Assembly: GCF_014651995.1 (NCBI RefSeq)
Contig: NZ_BMXY01000001.1
Coordinates: 1,632,439 to 1,696,438 of the forward strand
Length of the DNA: 64,000 nucleotides
DNA from: Cognatilysobacter xinjiangensis
GTDB taxonomy: Bacteria > Pseudomonadota > Gammaproteobacteria > Xanthomonadales > Xanthomonadaceae
Reading direction: 5' to 3'
The position numbers and the translations under genes were made by a program. The notes beneath the pieces were generated by a model, which searched no databases, was not told the DNA's origin, and saw only the letters and a list, made by a program, of their open reading frames with translations. Below are positions 45,041-53,446 of this stretch, piece by piece; position 1 is the first letter of the stretch, and each line of letters begins with the position of its first letter.

Positions 45041-46324
45041 TCAGTGCACGAAACGGTCGGGGCGGTACGGCGCAGGGTCGATCGCGGGCGCGCGCCCGGC
45101 CATCAGGTCCGCCAGCAACTGGCCGGTGCCCGCGCTCATGCCGATGCCCATCATCCCGTGCCCGGTCGCCAGCCACAGGCCCGGTCGGCCCGGCACCGCG
45201 CCGATCAGCGGCACGTCGTCCAGCGACATCGGGCGCCAGCCGTACCAGCGCTCGCGCACGCGGGGGCCGACCGGTTCGCGCAGGTACTCGGCCGCGCCTC
45301 GCTCCAGCGCGCCGAGGCGACGCTCGTTGAGGCGCTCGTCGAAACCGGAGAACTCCATCGTGCTGCCGAGCCGGTAGCCGCTGCCCCAGGCGGTCACGCA
45401 GACCGCGCGCTCGCGCAGCACCAGCGGGCGGCGCGGCGCCCACGACGGCGGGTCGTAGGTGATCGAGTAGCCCTTGCCCGGCTGGATCGTGCGTGCCAGC
45501 CACGGCAGGCCCAGGCTGCGCGCGAACCGCGCCGACCAGGCACCGGTGGCGACCACCACCCGCCGAGCCGGCACGCGCCCGGCCGCGGTCTCGACCTCGA
45601 AACCGTCGCGCATGGCCTGCAGCGCGGTCACCGCGCGGTGCTCCTCGATCACGACGCCCTTCGCGCGCGCCACACGTGCGAGCTCGGCCACGTAGCGGTC
45701 GGGCCGCAGCGCGGCATCGCCGTCGAAGCGGATCGCGCCCGCGACGCCCGGCCGCATCGCCGGCTCGTCGCGCTCGTAGGCGGGGCCGTCGAGCAACTGC
45801 ACGTCGATGCCGACCTCGCGCAGCAGCGGGATTTCCTCCTGCCCGTGCGCGAACGCGCGCGCGTCGCGGAACACGTAGTCCTCGCCGCTGGGCAGGAATT
45901 CGCAGTCCAGTGCATGGCGGCCGACCCAGTCCTCCAGCCGCTGGCGCGAGTCGGCCAGCAGCGACGCCTTCGCCAGCGCGCTCTCGCGCCAGTGCGCCGC
46001 ATTGCAGCGCCCGCGCAGCCGCCACAGCCAGCGCCACAGCAGCGGGTCGACGCGCGGCCGGATGTAAAGAGGCGCGTCGGGTCGCAGCATCATCGACAGC
46101 GCGCGCAGCACCATGCCCGGCGCGGCCAGCGGCGGCGCATGGCTGGGCGTGATGGTTCCGCAGTTGCCGTGCGAGCTGCCGCCGCCGATGCGGCCGGCGT
46201 CCAGTACGCGCACCGAGCGCCCCGATTCGGCGAGCGCGAGCGCGCTGGCGAGGCCGACCGCACCCGCGCCGATCACCAGCACATCGGGCACGTCCTGCGT
46301 CGACCGGCTCACTGGCGTTTCCAT
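45041..46324 (-). CDS. FAD-dependent D-amino-acid dehydrogenase (DadA family)
   Basis: A 427-residue flavoprotein of the DAO/DadA family. The dinucleotide loop DVLVIGAGAVGLASALALAESG is near residue 14. SSHGNCGTITPSHAPPLAAPG is typical of the DadA branch, and GWRPMSLDDVPLIGAVPGRPGLWLATGHGMMGIGMSAGTG is the second FAD region. Enzymes of this family oxidise D-alanine or D-hydroxyproline to the oxo acid at the membrane; which substrate applies here is not decidable, since no alr or hydroxyproline genes are adjacent. 63 bases upstream of gor on the same strand. Confidence 0.88.
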   Translation of the reverse strand: METPVSRSTQDVPDVLVIGAGAVGLASALALAESGRSVRVLDAGRIGGGSSHGNCGTITPSHAPPLAAPGMVLRALSMMLRPDAPLYIRPRVDPLLWRWLWRLRGRCNAAHWRESALAKASLLADSRQRLEDWVGRHALDCEFLPSGEDYVFRDARAFAHGQEEIPLLREVGIDVQLLDGPAYERDEPAMRPGVAGAIRFDGDAALRPDRYVAELARVARAKGVVIEEHRAVTALQAMRDGFEVETAAGRVPARRVVVATGAWSARFARSLGLPWLARTIQPGKGYSITYDPPSWAPRRPLVLRERAVCVTAWGSGYRLGSTMEFSGFDERLNERRLGALERGAAEYLREPVGPRVRERWYGWRPMSLDDVPLIGAVPGRPGLWLATGHGMMGIGMSAGTGQLLADLMAGRAPAIDPAPYRPDRFVH

Positions 46325-46481
46325 CGTGTCCTCGCGGGTGGATCGACCGCCTGCCGACGCGCTCTGCGCGCGTCTCGATACCGACCGGCCGACGACGATG
46401 CCGCGATTTTCGCATGCGGTGACCCGCTACCCGCCGGTGCCGGGGACACGCCGCGTTCCGCTCCCGCCAATCGCAGTCACG

Positions 46482-46507
46482 AAAAAGGCCCGCCGAAGCG
46501 GGCCTTT
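46482..46507 (-). terminator. Intrinsic terminator after slyD
   Basis: AAAGGCCCGC and GCGGGCCTTT pair around a short loop. Read on the minus strand it is followed by TTTTTCG. It ends the slyD message 22 bases past the stop. Confidence 0.9.
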
Positions 46508-46529
46508 CGATCACGCGCGGGCGCGTCGA

Positions 46530-47009
46530 TCAGTGGTGGTGACCGCCGTCGCCGTGCACGTGGCCGTGCTCCAGCTCCTCAGCATTGGCCTCGCGCACGT
46601 CGACGATCTCGATCGCGAAGTGCAGGTCCTTGCCGGCCATCGGGTGGTTCAGGTCGACGTCAACGACGGTCATGCCGACCTTCTCGATCGTCACGGCGCG
46701 CGGGCCGAAGTTGGTGTTGAGCACGACCTGCATGCCCGGGTGCAGCGGCTGGCCCTCGAAGTGCTTCTTCGGCACGCGCTGGGTCAGGCCCTCGCGACGC
46801 TCGCCGTAGGCCTGCGCGGCCGGCACGTCCACCTCGAACTTCTCGCCCGCCTCGCGGCCCATCATGGCCTCCTCGAGGCCCGGGATGATGTTGCCGTGGC
46901 CGACGAGGATCGCCATCGGCTCGCGGCCCTCGGAGCTCTCGATGGACTCCTGGCCCTGCTCGGCGACGGAGTAATGGAAGCGGACGACGCTGTTCTTATC
47001 GATCTTCAT
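46530..47009 (-). CDS. slyD: FKBP-type peptidyl-prolyl isomerase SlyD
   Basis: A 159-residue cytoplasmic isomerase and chaperone. The FKBP domain is split by the insert-in-flap domain, as usual for SlyD (PLHPGMQVVLNTNFGPRAVTIEKVGMTVVDVDLNHPMAGKDL is the insert and following strand; GNIIPGLEEAMMG lies near residue 40). The tail is His-rich (HGHVHGDGGHHH), a nickel-binding feature used in hydrogenase maturation in E. coli. The tail is shorter than E. coli's and lacks cysteines. Divergent from the first NlpC/P60 gene. Confidence 0.94.
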   Translation of the reverse strand: MKIDKNSVVRFHYSVAEQGQESIESSEGREPMAILVGHGNIIPGLEEAMMGREAGEKFEVDVPAAQAYGERREGLTQRVPKKHFEGQPLHPGMQVVLNTNFGPRAVTIEKVGMTVVDVDLNHPMAGKDLHFAIEIVDVREANAEELEHGHVHGDGGHHH

Positions 47010-47127
47010 GGGGAAATCCTGGAACCGCCGGCGGCGGAAAGGGTGGCGCCGGCGGGGCCGCGGATGCGACGGCAGGCTGGACGAGCGGCCTTGAAGCCCC
47101 GTGATGGAGCGGTCAAGCTTGCCGACG

Positions 47128-47679
47128 ATGGAAGGGTCGCATTATCCCGGCAAGCGTTTCCCCGCGCCAGCGAGCATGGCCGCAGCGCTCGCGCTGGCCG
47201 TGCTGCTGGCCGGCTGCGGCGCCGCGCCCAAGGCGGTGCGTGCCTCGGCGCCCGCCCGCATCGCGCTTCCGGCGGTCTGGCCGAGCGTGCCGCCCGAGCA
47301 GCCCGACGCGGCGAACGCGGTGCTCATGCGCGCGCTTTCGCTGGTCGGCACACCTTATAGATATGGCGGCAACACGCCGGAGACCGGCTTCGACTGCAGC
47401 GGGCTGGTCGGCTACGTCTACGGCGACATGCTCGCCCGCGCCCTGCCGCGCAATTCCGGCGAACTCGCGCGTACCGGCGCCGGCATCGGCCCGGAGCGCA
47501 TGGCCACGGGCGACCTGGTGATTTTCGGCGACGCCGCGGCGGTCAGCCACGTCGGCATCTACGTCGGCGAGGGCCGTTTCGTGCACGCACCCAGCAGCGG
47601 CGGCACCGTCCGGCTGGACCGGATCGACGGCCCGTACTGGCGCGATCACTTCCGCGGCGCACGCCGGATCCTGCGTTGA
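47128..47679 (+). CDS. NlpC/P60 lipoprotein hydrolase (first of a pair)
   Basis: A lipoprotein of about 183 residues. The signal ends in the lipobox VLLAGC. The NlpC/P60 domain (about 70-180) has catalytic Cys in GFDCSGLVGYV and His in SHVGIYVGEGRFVHAP, with the entry motif GTPYRYGGNTPETG. These enzymes cleave D-Glu-mDAP bonds in cell-wall peptides. Starts at 47104 (ATG) and 47101 (GTG) are also in frame; I see no strong ribosome site for any. A similar gene follows 175 bases downstream, which suggests an old duplication. Confidence 0.9.
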   Translation: MEGSHYPGKRFPAPASMAAALALAVLLAGCGAAPKAVRASAPARIALPAVWPSVPPEQPDAANAVLMRALSLVGTPYRYGGNTPETGFDCSGLVGYVYGDMLARALPRNSGELARTGAGIGPERMATGDLVIFGDAAAVSHVGIYVGEGRFVHAPSSGGTVRLDRIDGPYWRDHFRGARRILR

Positions 47680-47706
47680 AACGGCCGTTTCGAGCGGCTG
47701 CGGCAA

Positions 47707-47725
47707 GCGGCTGGACTACAGCCGC
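47707..47725 (+). terminator. Hairpin after the first NlpC/P60 gene
   Basis: GCGGCTG and CAGCCGC pair around a five-base loop, 28 bases past the stop. A second small hairpin (GTCCC-TTTTT-GGGAC, 47741-47755) follows. The T run is missing, so termination strength is unclear. Confidence 0.5.
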
Positions 47726-47854
47726 CATCACAACGCTGAAGTCCCTTTTTGGGACGACGACCACACTCGATAGACCCCGCCTAACGAGTTGCTAACCAAA
47801 CGGGTCCGTCCGGCGGGCATGATGCCCCGGTGACGAACTTGTGAGGTCCCGGTG

Positions 47855-48490
47855 ATGACCGGAAAGAATTTCAACCGCTCCTTCACCCGCGCCGCCCTGG
47901 CCGCCCTTCTGGCGCTGGCGGCGATCCCCGCGTTCGCCGATCCGGTGAACACGGCGGGTCTGGCGGCGGACAGCGCCGACGGCGTGGCCGACACGCGCGC
48001 CGCGCTGCCGGAATCGAAGAGCCTGTCCGACCGCGCGCTGATGCTGGCGTCGGACATCAACCGCTTCCTCGTGCCGGGCGCGCGCCAGGCCAATGCGGCC
48101 CCGCAGCCGAGCGGCCGCGTGCAGAGCGTGCTGTCGCGCGCCTTCGCGCTGCTGGGCACGCCCTACCGCTGGGGCGGCACGTCGACCGACGGCTTCGACT
48201 GCAGCGGCCTCGTCGGCTACGTGTTCCGCAACTCGCTGGGCATCGAGCTGCCTCGCGTCTCGCGCGAAATGGCGCGCACCGGCGAGCAGGTCGAGCGTGC
48301 GCAGCTGACCGCGGGCGACCTGGTCTTCTTCAGCACCAAGAGCCACGGCGTCGACCACGTCGGCATCTACATCGGCGAGGGCAAGTTCCTGCATGCCCCG
48401 CGCACCGGCCGCGACGTGACCGTCTCGAGCCTGGAGTCGGGTTACTGGAGCCAGAAGTTCCTGCTGGGCCGCCGCGTCGCCGGCATCTGA
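47855..48490 (+). CDS. NlpC/P60 hydrolase, secreted (second of a pair)
   Basis: A protein of about 211 residues with a cleavable signal (TRAALAALLALAAIPAFAD), a spacer of about 65 residues and a C-terminal NlpC/P60 domain. The domain has GTPYRWGGTSTDGFDCSG (catalytic Cys) and DHVGIYIGEGKFLHAPRTG (catalytic His). It differs from the upstream copy by being soluble rather than lipidated and by its N-terminal spacer. GTG 47852 and ATG 47855 are both possible starts. A GGGCAT-G-ATGCCC repeat lies 28 bases upstream. Predicted periplasmic peptidoglycan endopeptidase. Confidence 0.92.
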   Translation: MTGKNFNRSFTRAALAALLALAAIPAFADPVNTAGLAADSADGVADTRAALPESKSLSDRALMLASDINRFLVPGARQANAAPQPSGRVQSVLSRAFALLGTPYRWGGTSTDGFDCSGLVGYVFRNSLGIELPRVSREMARTGEQVERAQLTAGDLVFFSTKSHGVDHVGIYIGEGKFLHAPRTGRDVTVSSLESGYWSQKFLLGRRVAGI

Positions 48491-48512
48491 GCCTCGACGC
48501 AGCACGCCGCAT

Positions 48513-48536
48513 GAAGGCCGCCTCCGGGCGGCCTTC
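48513..48536. terminator. Bidirectional hairpin terminator between NlpC/P60 and thioesterase genes
   Basis: A 10-base stem GAAGGCCGCC/GGCGGCCTTC with a TCCG loop lies in the middle of a 52-base convergent gap. The T content on both sides is weak (TTC), but place and symmetry fit a shared terminator. Confidence 0.75.
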
Positions 48537-48542
48537 GTCGTT

Positions 48543-49037
48543 TCAGGCACCTTGGCCGGCGATCTGTTCGAGCATCGGCTCGATGCCGCGGCTCAACGCC
48601 ATCACCTGCTGCGCGTAGCCGGCGAGCCGGACGTCCTCCTCGTCGGCCGGCGTCCACGGCGGTACCGGCACCGGCCGGCCCTCGGGCGCATCGAGGGCAA
48701 CGAACACGATGACGCAGTGCGTGCACAGGCGGTCGCCCGAGGCCGGATCCTTCGGATCGCGCGCCCGCACCTCGACGACGAAATGCATGCTCGACGTGCC
48801 GGTATGCACCAGCTTGGCCTGCAGCGTGACAAGGTCGGAAATGCGGATCGGCGCGAGGAAGCGGATGCCGCCGACGGCCACCGTCACCGAGTAGTGCCCG
48901 CTCCACGCGACCGCCGCGGCATAGCCGGCCTGGTCGATCCACTTCATCACGGCGCCGCCGTGCACCTTGCCGCCGTAGTTCACGTCGGTGGGCTGCGCGA
49001 GGAAACGCAGGGTGAGTTCGCGGTCGCGCCCGGCCAT
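48543..49037 (-). CDS. Acyl-CoA thioesterase, hotdog fold (YciA/BACH-like)
   Basis: A 164-residue hotdog-fold thioesterase. The N-terminal region PTDVNYGGKVHGGAVMKWIDQAGYAAA holds the active-site pattern of YciA-type acyl-CoA hydrolases, and SMHFVVEVRARDP is the central strand. Such enzymes release fatty acid and CoA from acyl-CoAs in the cytoplasm; chain-length preference is unknown. Its ATG overlaps the stop of the symporter gene by one base, so the two are coupled. Confidence 0.88.
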   Translation of the reverse strand: MAGRDRELTLRFLAQPTDVNYGGKVHGGAVMKWIDQAGYAAAVAWSGHYSVTVAVGGIRFLAPIRISDLVTLQAKLVHTGTSSMHFVVEVRARDPKDPASGDRLCTHCVIVFVALDAPEGRPVPVPPWTPADEEDVRLAGYAQQVMALSRGIEPMLEQIAGQGA

Positions 49038-50362
49038 CAGGCGACCTCGGCGTCCGCGTCGGCGCCTACGCCGCTGTGGCCCGCGTCGTAGCGCTCGAGG
49101 TCGAGCAGGCCGGTCTCGCGCGCGACGATCACCGGCACCAGCACCTGCCCGGTCACGTTGGTCATGGTGCGCATCATGTCGAGCACGCGGTCGATCGCGT
49201 ACAGGTAGCCGATCACCTCCAGCGGCAGGTTCGCCGCCGACAGCACCACCGTCGCCATGATCACCGCCGTGCCCGGCACGCCGGCGGTGCCGAAGCTACC
49301 AAGCACCGAGGCGATCAGCACGATCAGGTACTGATCGGGCGTGAGCGGCACGCCGGTGTACTGCGAGATGAAGATCGCGCACAGCGCCGGGTAGATCGCG
49401 CCGCAGCCGTCCATCTTGATCGATGCGCCGAGCGGCACGGCGAAGGCCGCGTAGTCCTTGTCGACGCCGAGGTTGCGCGTGGCGGCGTTGAGCGAGGCCG
49501 GCATGGCGGCGAAGCTCGACGAGCTGACGAACGCGACCTGCATCGCCGGGAACGCGCCCTTGAAGAAGCGCAGCGGGTTGAGCCGGTGCAGCGCCAGCAG
49601 GCCGCCGTAGGTCACCACGATGTGCAGCGCGCAGGCGATGTACAGCGCGAGCACGAAATTGCCGAGCGGGAGCAGCTTCTCGAAGCCGAATTCGCCGACC
49701 AGCGCGGCGATCAGGCCGAACGTGCCGATCGGCGTGACCTCGAGCACGAAGCGCGTGACCTGCACCATCACGTCGCGGCCTTCGCCCATCAGCTCGCGCA
49801 TGCGCGGCACGCGCTCGCCCAGCTTCACCATCGCGAAGCCGAGGATGCCGGCCCAGAAGATCACCGGCAGGATCGAACCCTTGCCGAGCGCGAGTATCGT
49901 CTCGCCGGCCGCGTTCCTGGTCGCGCCGATGCCGGTCATCGCCTGGAACGGGTTGTCCGGCACCACCGAGAGCAGCACGTTGGCCACGCTGGGGACGTCG
50001 CGTGGGACGAACGACGGATCGACCGCCAGCCGCGCCACGCCCGTGCCCGGTTGCATCAACGTGCCGACACCGAGGCCGATGGCGACGGCCATCACCGCGG
50101 TCAATGCGAACCACAGGAACGTGCGGCCGCCGAGGCGCGCCATCGACTTCTGCCCGTGCAGCGCGGATACCGCGTTGACCACGGCGAAGAACACCAGCGG
50201 CACCGCGATCATCTTGATCAGGCGGACGTAGAGGTCGCCGAGCGGGCCGAACCATTTCGCGGCGTCGGGCCCCAGCGCCCAACCGGCGAGCGCGCCGAGC
50301 ACGAAGCCGGCGAGCACGCGCTTCCAGAAGCGGATTTTCAGCCAGGACTGGACGAGGGACAT
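49037..50362 (-). CDS. DAACS-family dicarboxylate/amino acid:cation symporter
   Basis: A 441-residue inner-membrane transporter with about eight helices and re-entrant loops. The Ser-rich hairpin VAFVSSSSFAAMPASL and the GASIKMDGCGAIYPALCAIFISQ and DRVLDMMRTMTNVTGQ motifs are hallmarks of the DctA/GltP family, which brings in C4-dicarboxylates or glutamate with Na+ or H+. Start MSLVQSWLKIRFWKRV at 50362. The exact substrate is not decidable. Divergent from the alkaline phosphatase gene. Confidence 0.92.
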   Translation of the reverse strand: MSLVQSWLKIRFWKRVLAGFVLGALAGWALGPDAAKWFGPLGDLYVRLIKMIAVPLVFFAVVNAVSALHGQKSMARLGGRTFLWFALTAVMAVAIGLGVGTLMQPGTGVARLAVDPSFVPRDVPSVANVLLSVVPDNPFQAMTGIGATRNAAGETILALGKGSILPVIFWAGILGFAMVKLGERVPRMRELMGEGRDVMVQVTRFVLEVTPIGTFGLIAALVGEFGFEKLLPLGNFVLALYIACALHIVVTYGGLLALHRLNPLRFFKGAFPAMQVAFVSSSSFAAMPASLNAATRNLGVDKDYAAFAVPLGASIKMDGCGAIYPALCAIFISQYTGVPLTPDQYLIVLIASVLGSFGTAGVPGTAVIMATVVLSAANLPLEVIGYLYAIDRVLDMMRTMTNVTGQVLVPVIVARETGLLDLERYDAGHSGVGADADAEVA

Positions 50363-50527
50363 GGGCGCGGCCGATGGGTCGGTCCGGCACGATAGCGCGG
50401 TGCGCGTAATGGAACGACGACGCCCGTGGCGTCGCAGCGTCCCGCGGACGCGGCGTTGCGCACCACCGGCGAAGGCCGTCGCCGGCACTCGGCATAATCG
50501 ACGGCTTCGCACCACGGCCGTCCTGTC

Positions 50528-52210
50528 ATGTCCCGATACGTCGCCCCGGGCCTCGCGCTCGCCACCGCCCTGCTCTGCGCCGCCTGCGCGTCCACCGCAT
50601 CCGCGCCGCGCGCCTACACGGTCGACGTGCCGGTGGTCGAGCGGCCCAAGGCCGAGAGCGGCGACTGGTGGTTCCGCGACGGTGCGGCGCAGGCCGCGGC
50701 GCGCGGCGCGATGGGCGGGCGTGCGAAGAACGTCATCGTGTTCCTCGGCGACGGCATGAGCCTCACCACCGTGGCGGCCGCGCGCATCCTCGAGGGCCAG
50801 CGCCGCGGCGGTCCGGGCGAGGAGAACCGCCTGAGCTGGGAGACCTTCCCGGCCACCGCGCTCAGCAAGACGTACAACACGGACGCGCAGACGCCGGACT
50901 CGGCCGGGACCATGAGCGCGATCGCCACCGGCGTGAAGACGCGCATGGGCATGATCTCGGTGGGCCCCGAGGTGCCGCGCGGCGACTGCGAGGCTTCGCG
51001 CCGCCATCCGCGCACCACGTTGTGGGAGCTGGCCGCGTCGACCGGCATGGATGTCGGCATCGTCACCAGCACGCGCGTCACGCATGCCACGCCGGCGGCC
51101 ACGTTCAGCCACGTGCCCAGCCGCGGCTGGGAGAACGATGTCGAGCTGCCGCAGGCCGCGCGCGAGGCCGGGTGCGTGGATATCGCGCGTCAGCTGGTCG
51201 AATCGCCGCTCGCCGACCGGGTGAAGGTGCTGATGGGCGGCGGCCGCGCGAACTTCATGCCCGCCACGGCGCAGGACCCGGAATGGACCGGGCAGCGCGG
51301 CCTGCGCGAGGACGGCCGCGACCTCATCGCCACCTGGGCTGCGCGACATCCTGGCGGCGCCTACGTGTGGAACGCGAAGCAGCTCGAGCAGGCGCGCCCC
51401 GACGCGCCGCTGCTCGGCCTGTTCGACCCCAGCCACATGCAGTACGCCCACGACCGCGCGAAGGACGCCGGCGGCGAGCCCGACCTGGCGACGATGACGC
51501 GCGCCGCGATCTCGCGCCTGTCGCGCAGTGGCGACGGCTACGTGCTGCTCGTCGAGAGCGGTCGCATAGACCACGCGAACCACGAAGGCAATGCGTTTCG
51601 CGCGCTCGACGAGACCATCGCGCTCAGCGACGCGGTACGCGCGGCCATGCAGGCGACCTCCCCGGAGGACACGCTGATCCTCGTCACCGCCGACCACTCG
51701 CACACGCTGAACTTCGTCGGCTACCCGGTGCGCGGCAATCCCATCCTCGACAAGGTGCGCGGCAGCAGCGGCGAAGGCGATGGCGCGGGCGCCTACGCGA
51801 CCGATGCGCTCGGGCTGCCCTACACCACGCTCAGCTATGCCAACGGGCCCGGGTACGTGGGGGCCAGCGCGCAGCAGCCCGAAGGGCCGAAGCGCTATCC
51901 GCATGCGCTCGCCGATGCGCGCGCCGCCAGCGGTCGACCGGACCTTCGCAACGTCGATACGACGGCGCCGGGCTACATGCAGGAAGCGCTGGTGCCGATG
52001 GCCAACGAATCGCATGGCGGCGAGGACGTGGGCATCTGGGCACGCGGCCCGGGCAGCGAGGCGGTTCGCGGCTCGCTGGAAGAGAACGCGATCTTCCACA
52101 TCCTGCTGCAGGCCACGCCGCGGCTGCGCGAGGCCGTGTGCCGGGCCGGCGGCTGCGACGCCAACGGCGTGCCGGTGTCGATGCCGGCGTCGCTCACGCC
52201 GAAGATCTGA
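50528..52210 (+). CDS. Alkaline phosphatase (lipoprotein form)
   Basis: A 560-residue phosphomonoesterase. The signal ends in the lipobox LLCAAC, so it is probably membrane-anchored at the cell envelope. Metal and catalytic motifs: VIVFLGDGMS (Asp), TPDSAGTMSAIATG (nucleophile Ser), ESGRIDHANHEGN, VTADHSH, and the C-terminal ESHGGEDVGIW (His). Larger than E. coli PhoA (about 471), with extra loops in the last third (YATDALGLPYTTLSYANGPGY). It suggests phosphate scavenging, but no pho box was sought with certainty. Confidence 0.94.
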   Translation: MSRYVAPGLALATALLCAACASTASAPRAYTVDVPVVERPKAESGDWWFRDGAAQAAARGAMGGRAKNVIVFLGDGMSLTTVAAARILEGQRRGGPGEENRLSWETFPATALSKTYNTDAQTPDSAGTMSAIATGVKTRMGMISVGPEVPRGDCEASRRHPRTTLWELAASTGMDVGIVTSTRVTHATPAATFSHVPSRGWENDVELPQAAREAGCVDIARQLVESPLADRVKVLMGGGRANFMPATAQDPEWTGQRGLREDGRDLIATWAARHPGGAYVWNAKQLEQARPDAPLLGLFDPSHMQYAHDRAKDAGGEPDLATMTRAAISRLSRSGDGYVLLVESGRIDHANHEGNAFRALDETIALSDAVRAAMQATSPEDTLILVTADHSHTLNFVGYPVRGNPILDKVRGSSGEGDGAGAYATDALGLPYTTLSYANGPGYVGASAQQPEGPKRYPHALADARAASGRPDLRNVDTTAPGYMQEALVPMANESHGGEDVGIWARGPGSEAVRGSLEENAIFHILLQATPRLREAVCRAGGCDANGVPVSMPASLTPKI

Positions 52211-52226
52211 GCCGGGCGCCGCCGAA

Positions 52227-52676
52227 TCAGAACGGCTTGGCGAGCACCAGGAACACGATCGCCACCAGCAGCAGCACCGGGATCTCGTTGAAGAGACGCA
52301 GTGCGCGCGCCGACGGCAGCGCGCCACCGGTGGCCGCGCGCTTGAGCCAGCGTCCGGTGACGCCGAAGAACACCAGCAGCGCGATCACCAGGCCGATCTT
52401 CGCGTGCAGCCAGCCGTTGCCCGGCGCGAACCACACCGGCATGCCGGCGATCACCTTGCCGCCCAGTGCGAGCAGCAGGCCAAGCACGAAGGCGAAGCCG
52501 AACATCATGTGGCCGAAGCGGTAAAGCCGTCGGCCCATCAGCACCAGTCGATCGCGCACCACGGCCACGTCGCCGGCCTCGGCGATGTTGACCAGGATGC
52601 GCGGCAGGTAGAACACCGCCGCCATCCACGCAATGACGAAGACGAGATGGGCGGTCTTGATCCAGAAATAGGCCAT
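52227..52676 (-). CDS. hemJ: HemJ-type protoporphyrinogen IX oxidase
   Basis: A 149-residue, four-helix membrane protein. It starts MAYFWIKTAHLVFVIAWMAAVFYLPRI, the HemJ (YPPF/UPF0093) signature with the essential His10, followed by RRLYRFGHMMF (second His) and NGWLHAKIGLV (third His and Lys). HemJ oxidises protoporphyrinogen IX in heme synthesis in bacteria that lack HemG and HemY. Divergent from the methyltransferase gene, 91 bases start to start. Confidence 0.92.
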   Translation of the reverse strand: MAYFWIKTAHLVFVIAWMAAVFYLPRILVNIAEAGDVAVVRDRLVLMGRRLYRFGHMMFGFAFVLGLLLALGGKVIAGMPVWFAPGNGWLHAKIGLVIALLVFFGVTGRWLKRAATGGALPSARALRLFNEIPVLLLVAIVFLVLAKPF

Positions 52677-52767
52677 GGCGCGGCGTCGGCATTGCGGGGC
52701 CGTTAGGATGCCACGCCCGCCGGCGACCCCCGCCGATGCGCGCACGCCACGACAAGCCGGAACCGCC

Positions 52768-53376
52768 ATGAGCAAGCAGTACGACCGCGACTACTTCGAA
52801 CGCTGGTACCGAGATCCCGCGCTGAAGCGCGAGGCGATCGGCGGCGGCGCGCGCCTCGCGCGCAAGGTCGCGCTGGCCGTGGCGACGGCCGAGTACTGGC
52901 TGGAGCGCCCGCTGCGCAGCGTGCTCGACGTGGGCTGTGGCGAAGGCGCCTGGCAGCCCGCGCTGAAGAAGCTGCGGCCGCGCGCGTCCTACCTCGGCTT
53001 CGACAGCAGCGAGTACGCGATCGAGCGCTTCGGGCGTCGCCGCGGCCTGCATCGCGCCGCGTTCGGCGACTTCGCGATGCTGCGGCCCTGCGCGCCGGCC
53101 GACCTTCTGGTCTGTAGCGACGTCATGCACTACCTCGACACCCGCGAGCTCGACGCCGGCCTGCCGGGCCTCGCCGAGCTCTGCGCCGGCATCGCGTTCC
53201 TAGAGACCTTCACCCGCGAGGACGCGGTCGAGGGCGATACCGCGGGCTTCCGGCGCCGCCCGGCGCGCTTCTACCGTGATCGCTTCGAGGCCGCCGGCTT
53301 CGTCGCGCTGGGCTCGCACCTTTGGCTGTCGCCGGCGCTCGCCGGGCAGGCCGCGGCGCTCGAAACGGCGGGCTGA
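52768..53376 (+). CDS. Class I SAM-dependent methyltransferase
   Basis: A 202-residue protein with a Rossmann methyltransferase fold. The SAM motif I is VLDVGCGEGAWQPAL near residue 53, with acidic motif II YLGFDSSEYAIERF and a post-II LLVCSDVMHYLD. The target molecule is unknown. Start MSKQYDRDYFERWYRDP at 52768; the frame upstream lies in the hemJ promoter region. The next gene is a PHB depolymerase 70 bases downstream. Confidence 0.88.
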   Translation: MSKQYDRDYFERWYRDPALKREAIGGGARLARKVALAVATAEYWLERPLRSVLDVGCGEGAWQPALKKLRPRASYLGFDSSEYAIERFGRRRGLHRAAFGDFAMLRPCAPADLLVCSDVMHYLDTRELDAGLPGLAELCAGIAFLETFTREDAVEGDTAGFRRRPARFYRDRFEAAGFVALGSHLWLSPALAGQAAALETAG

Positions 53377-53446
53377 ACCCGCCCGACCGGGTTCACGGTC
53401 CGGGCCCGCGCCGCTGGGCTATGCTGCGGCGCGACAAGGGGACGCC

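Noticed and set aside
42799..46324. A histidine or hydroxyproline breakdown cluster
   Set aside because: Only one HutG-like and one DadA-like gene are present, separated by gor. No hutH/U/I or hydroxyproline epimerase is seen.
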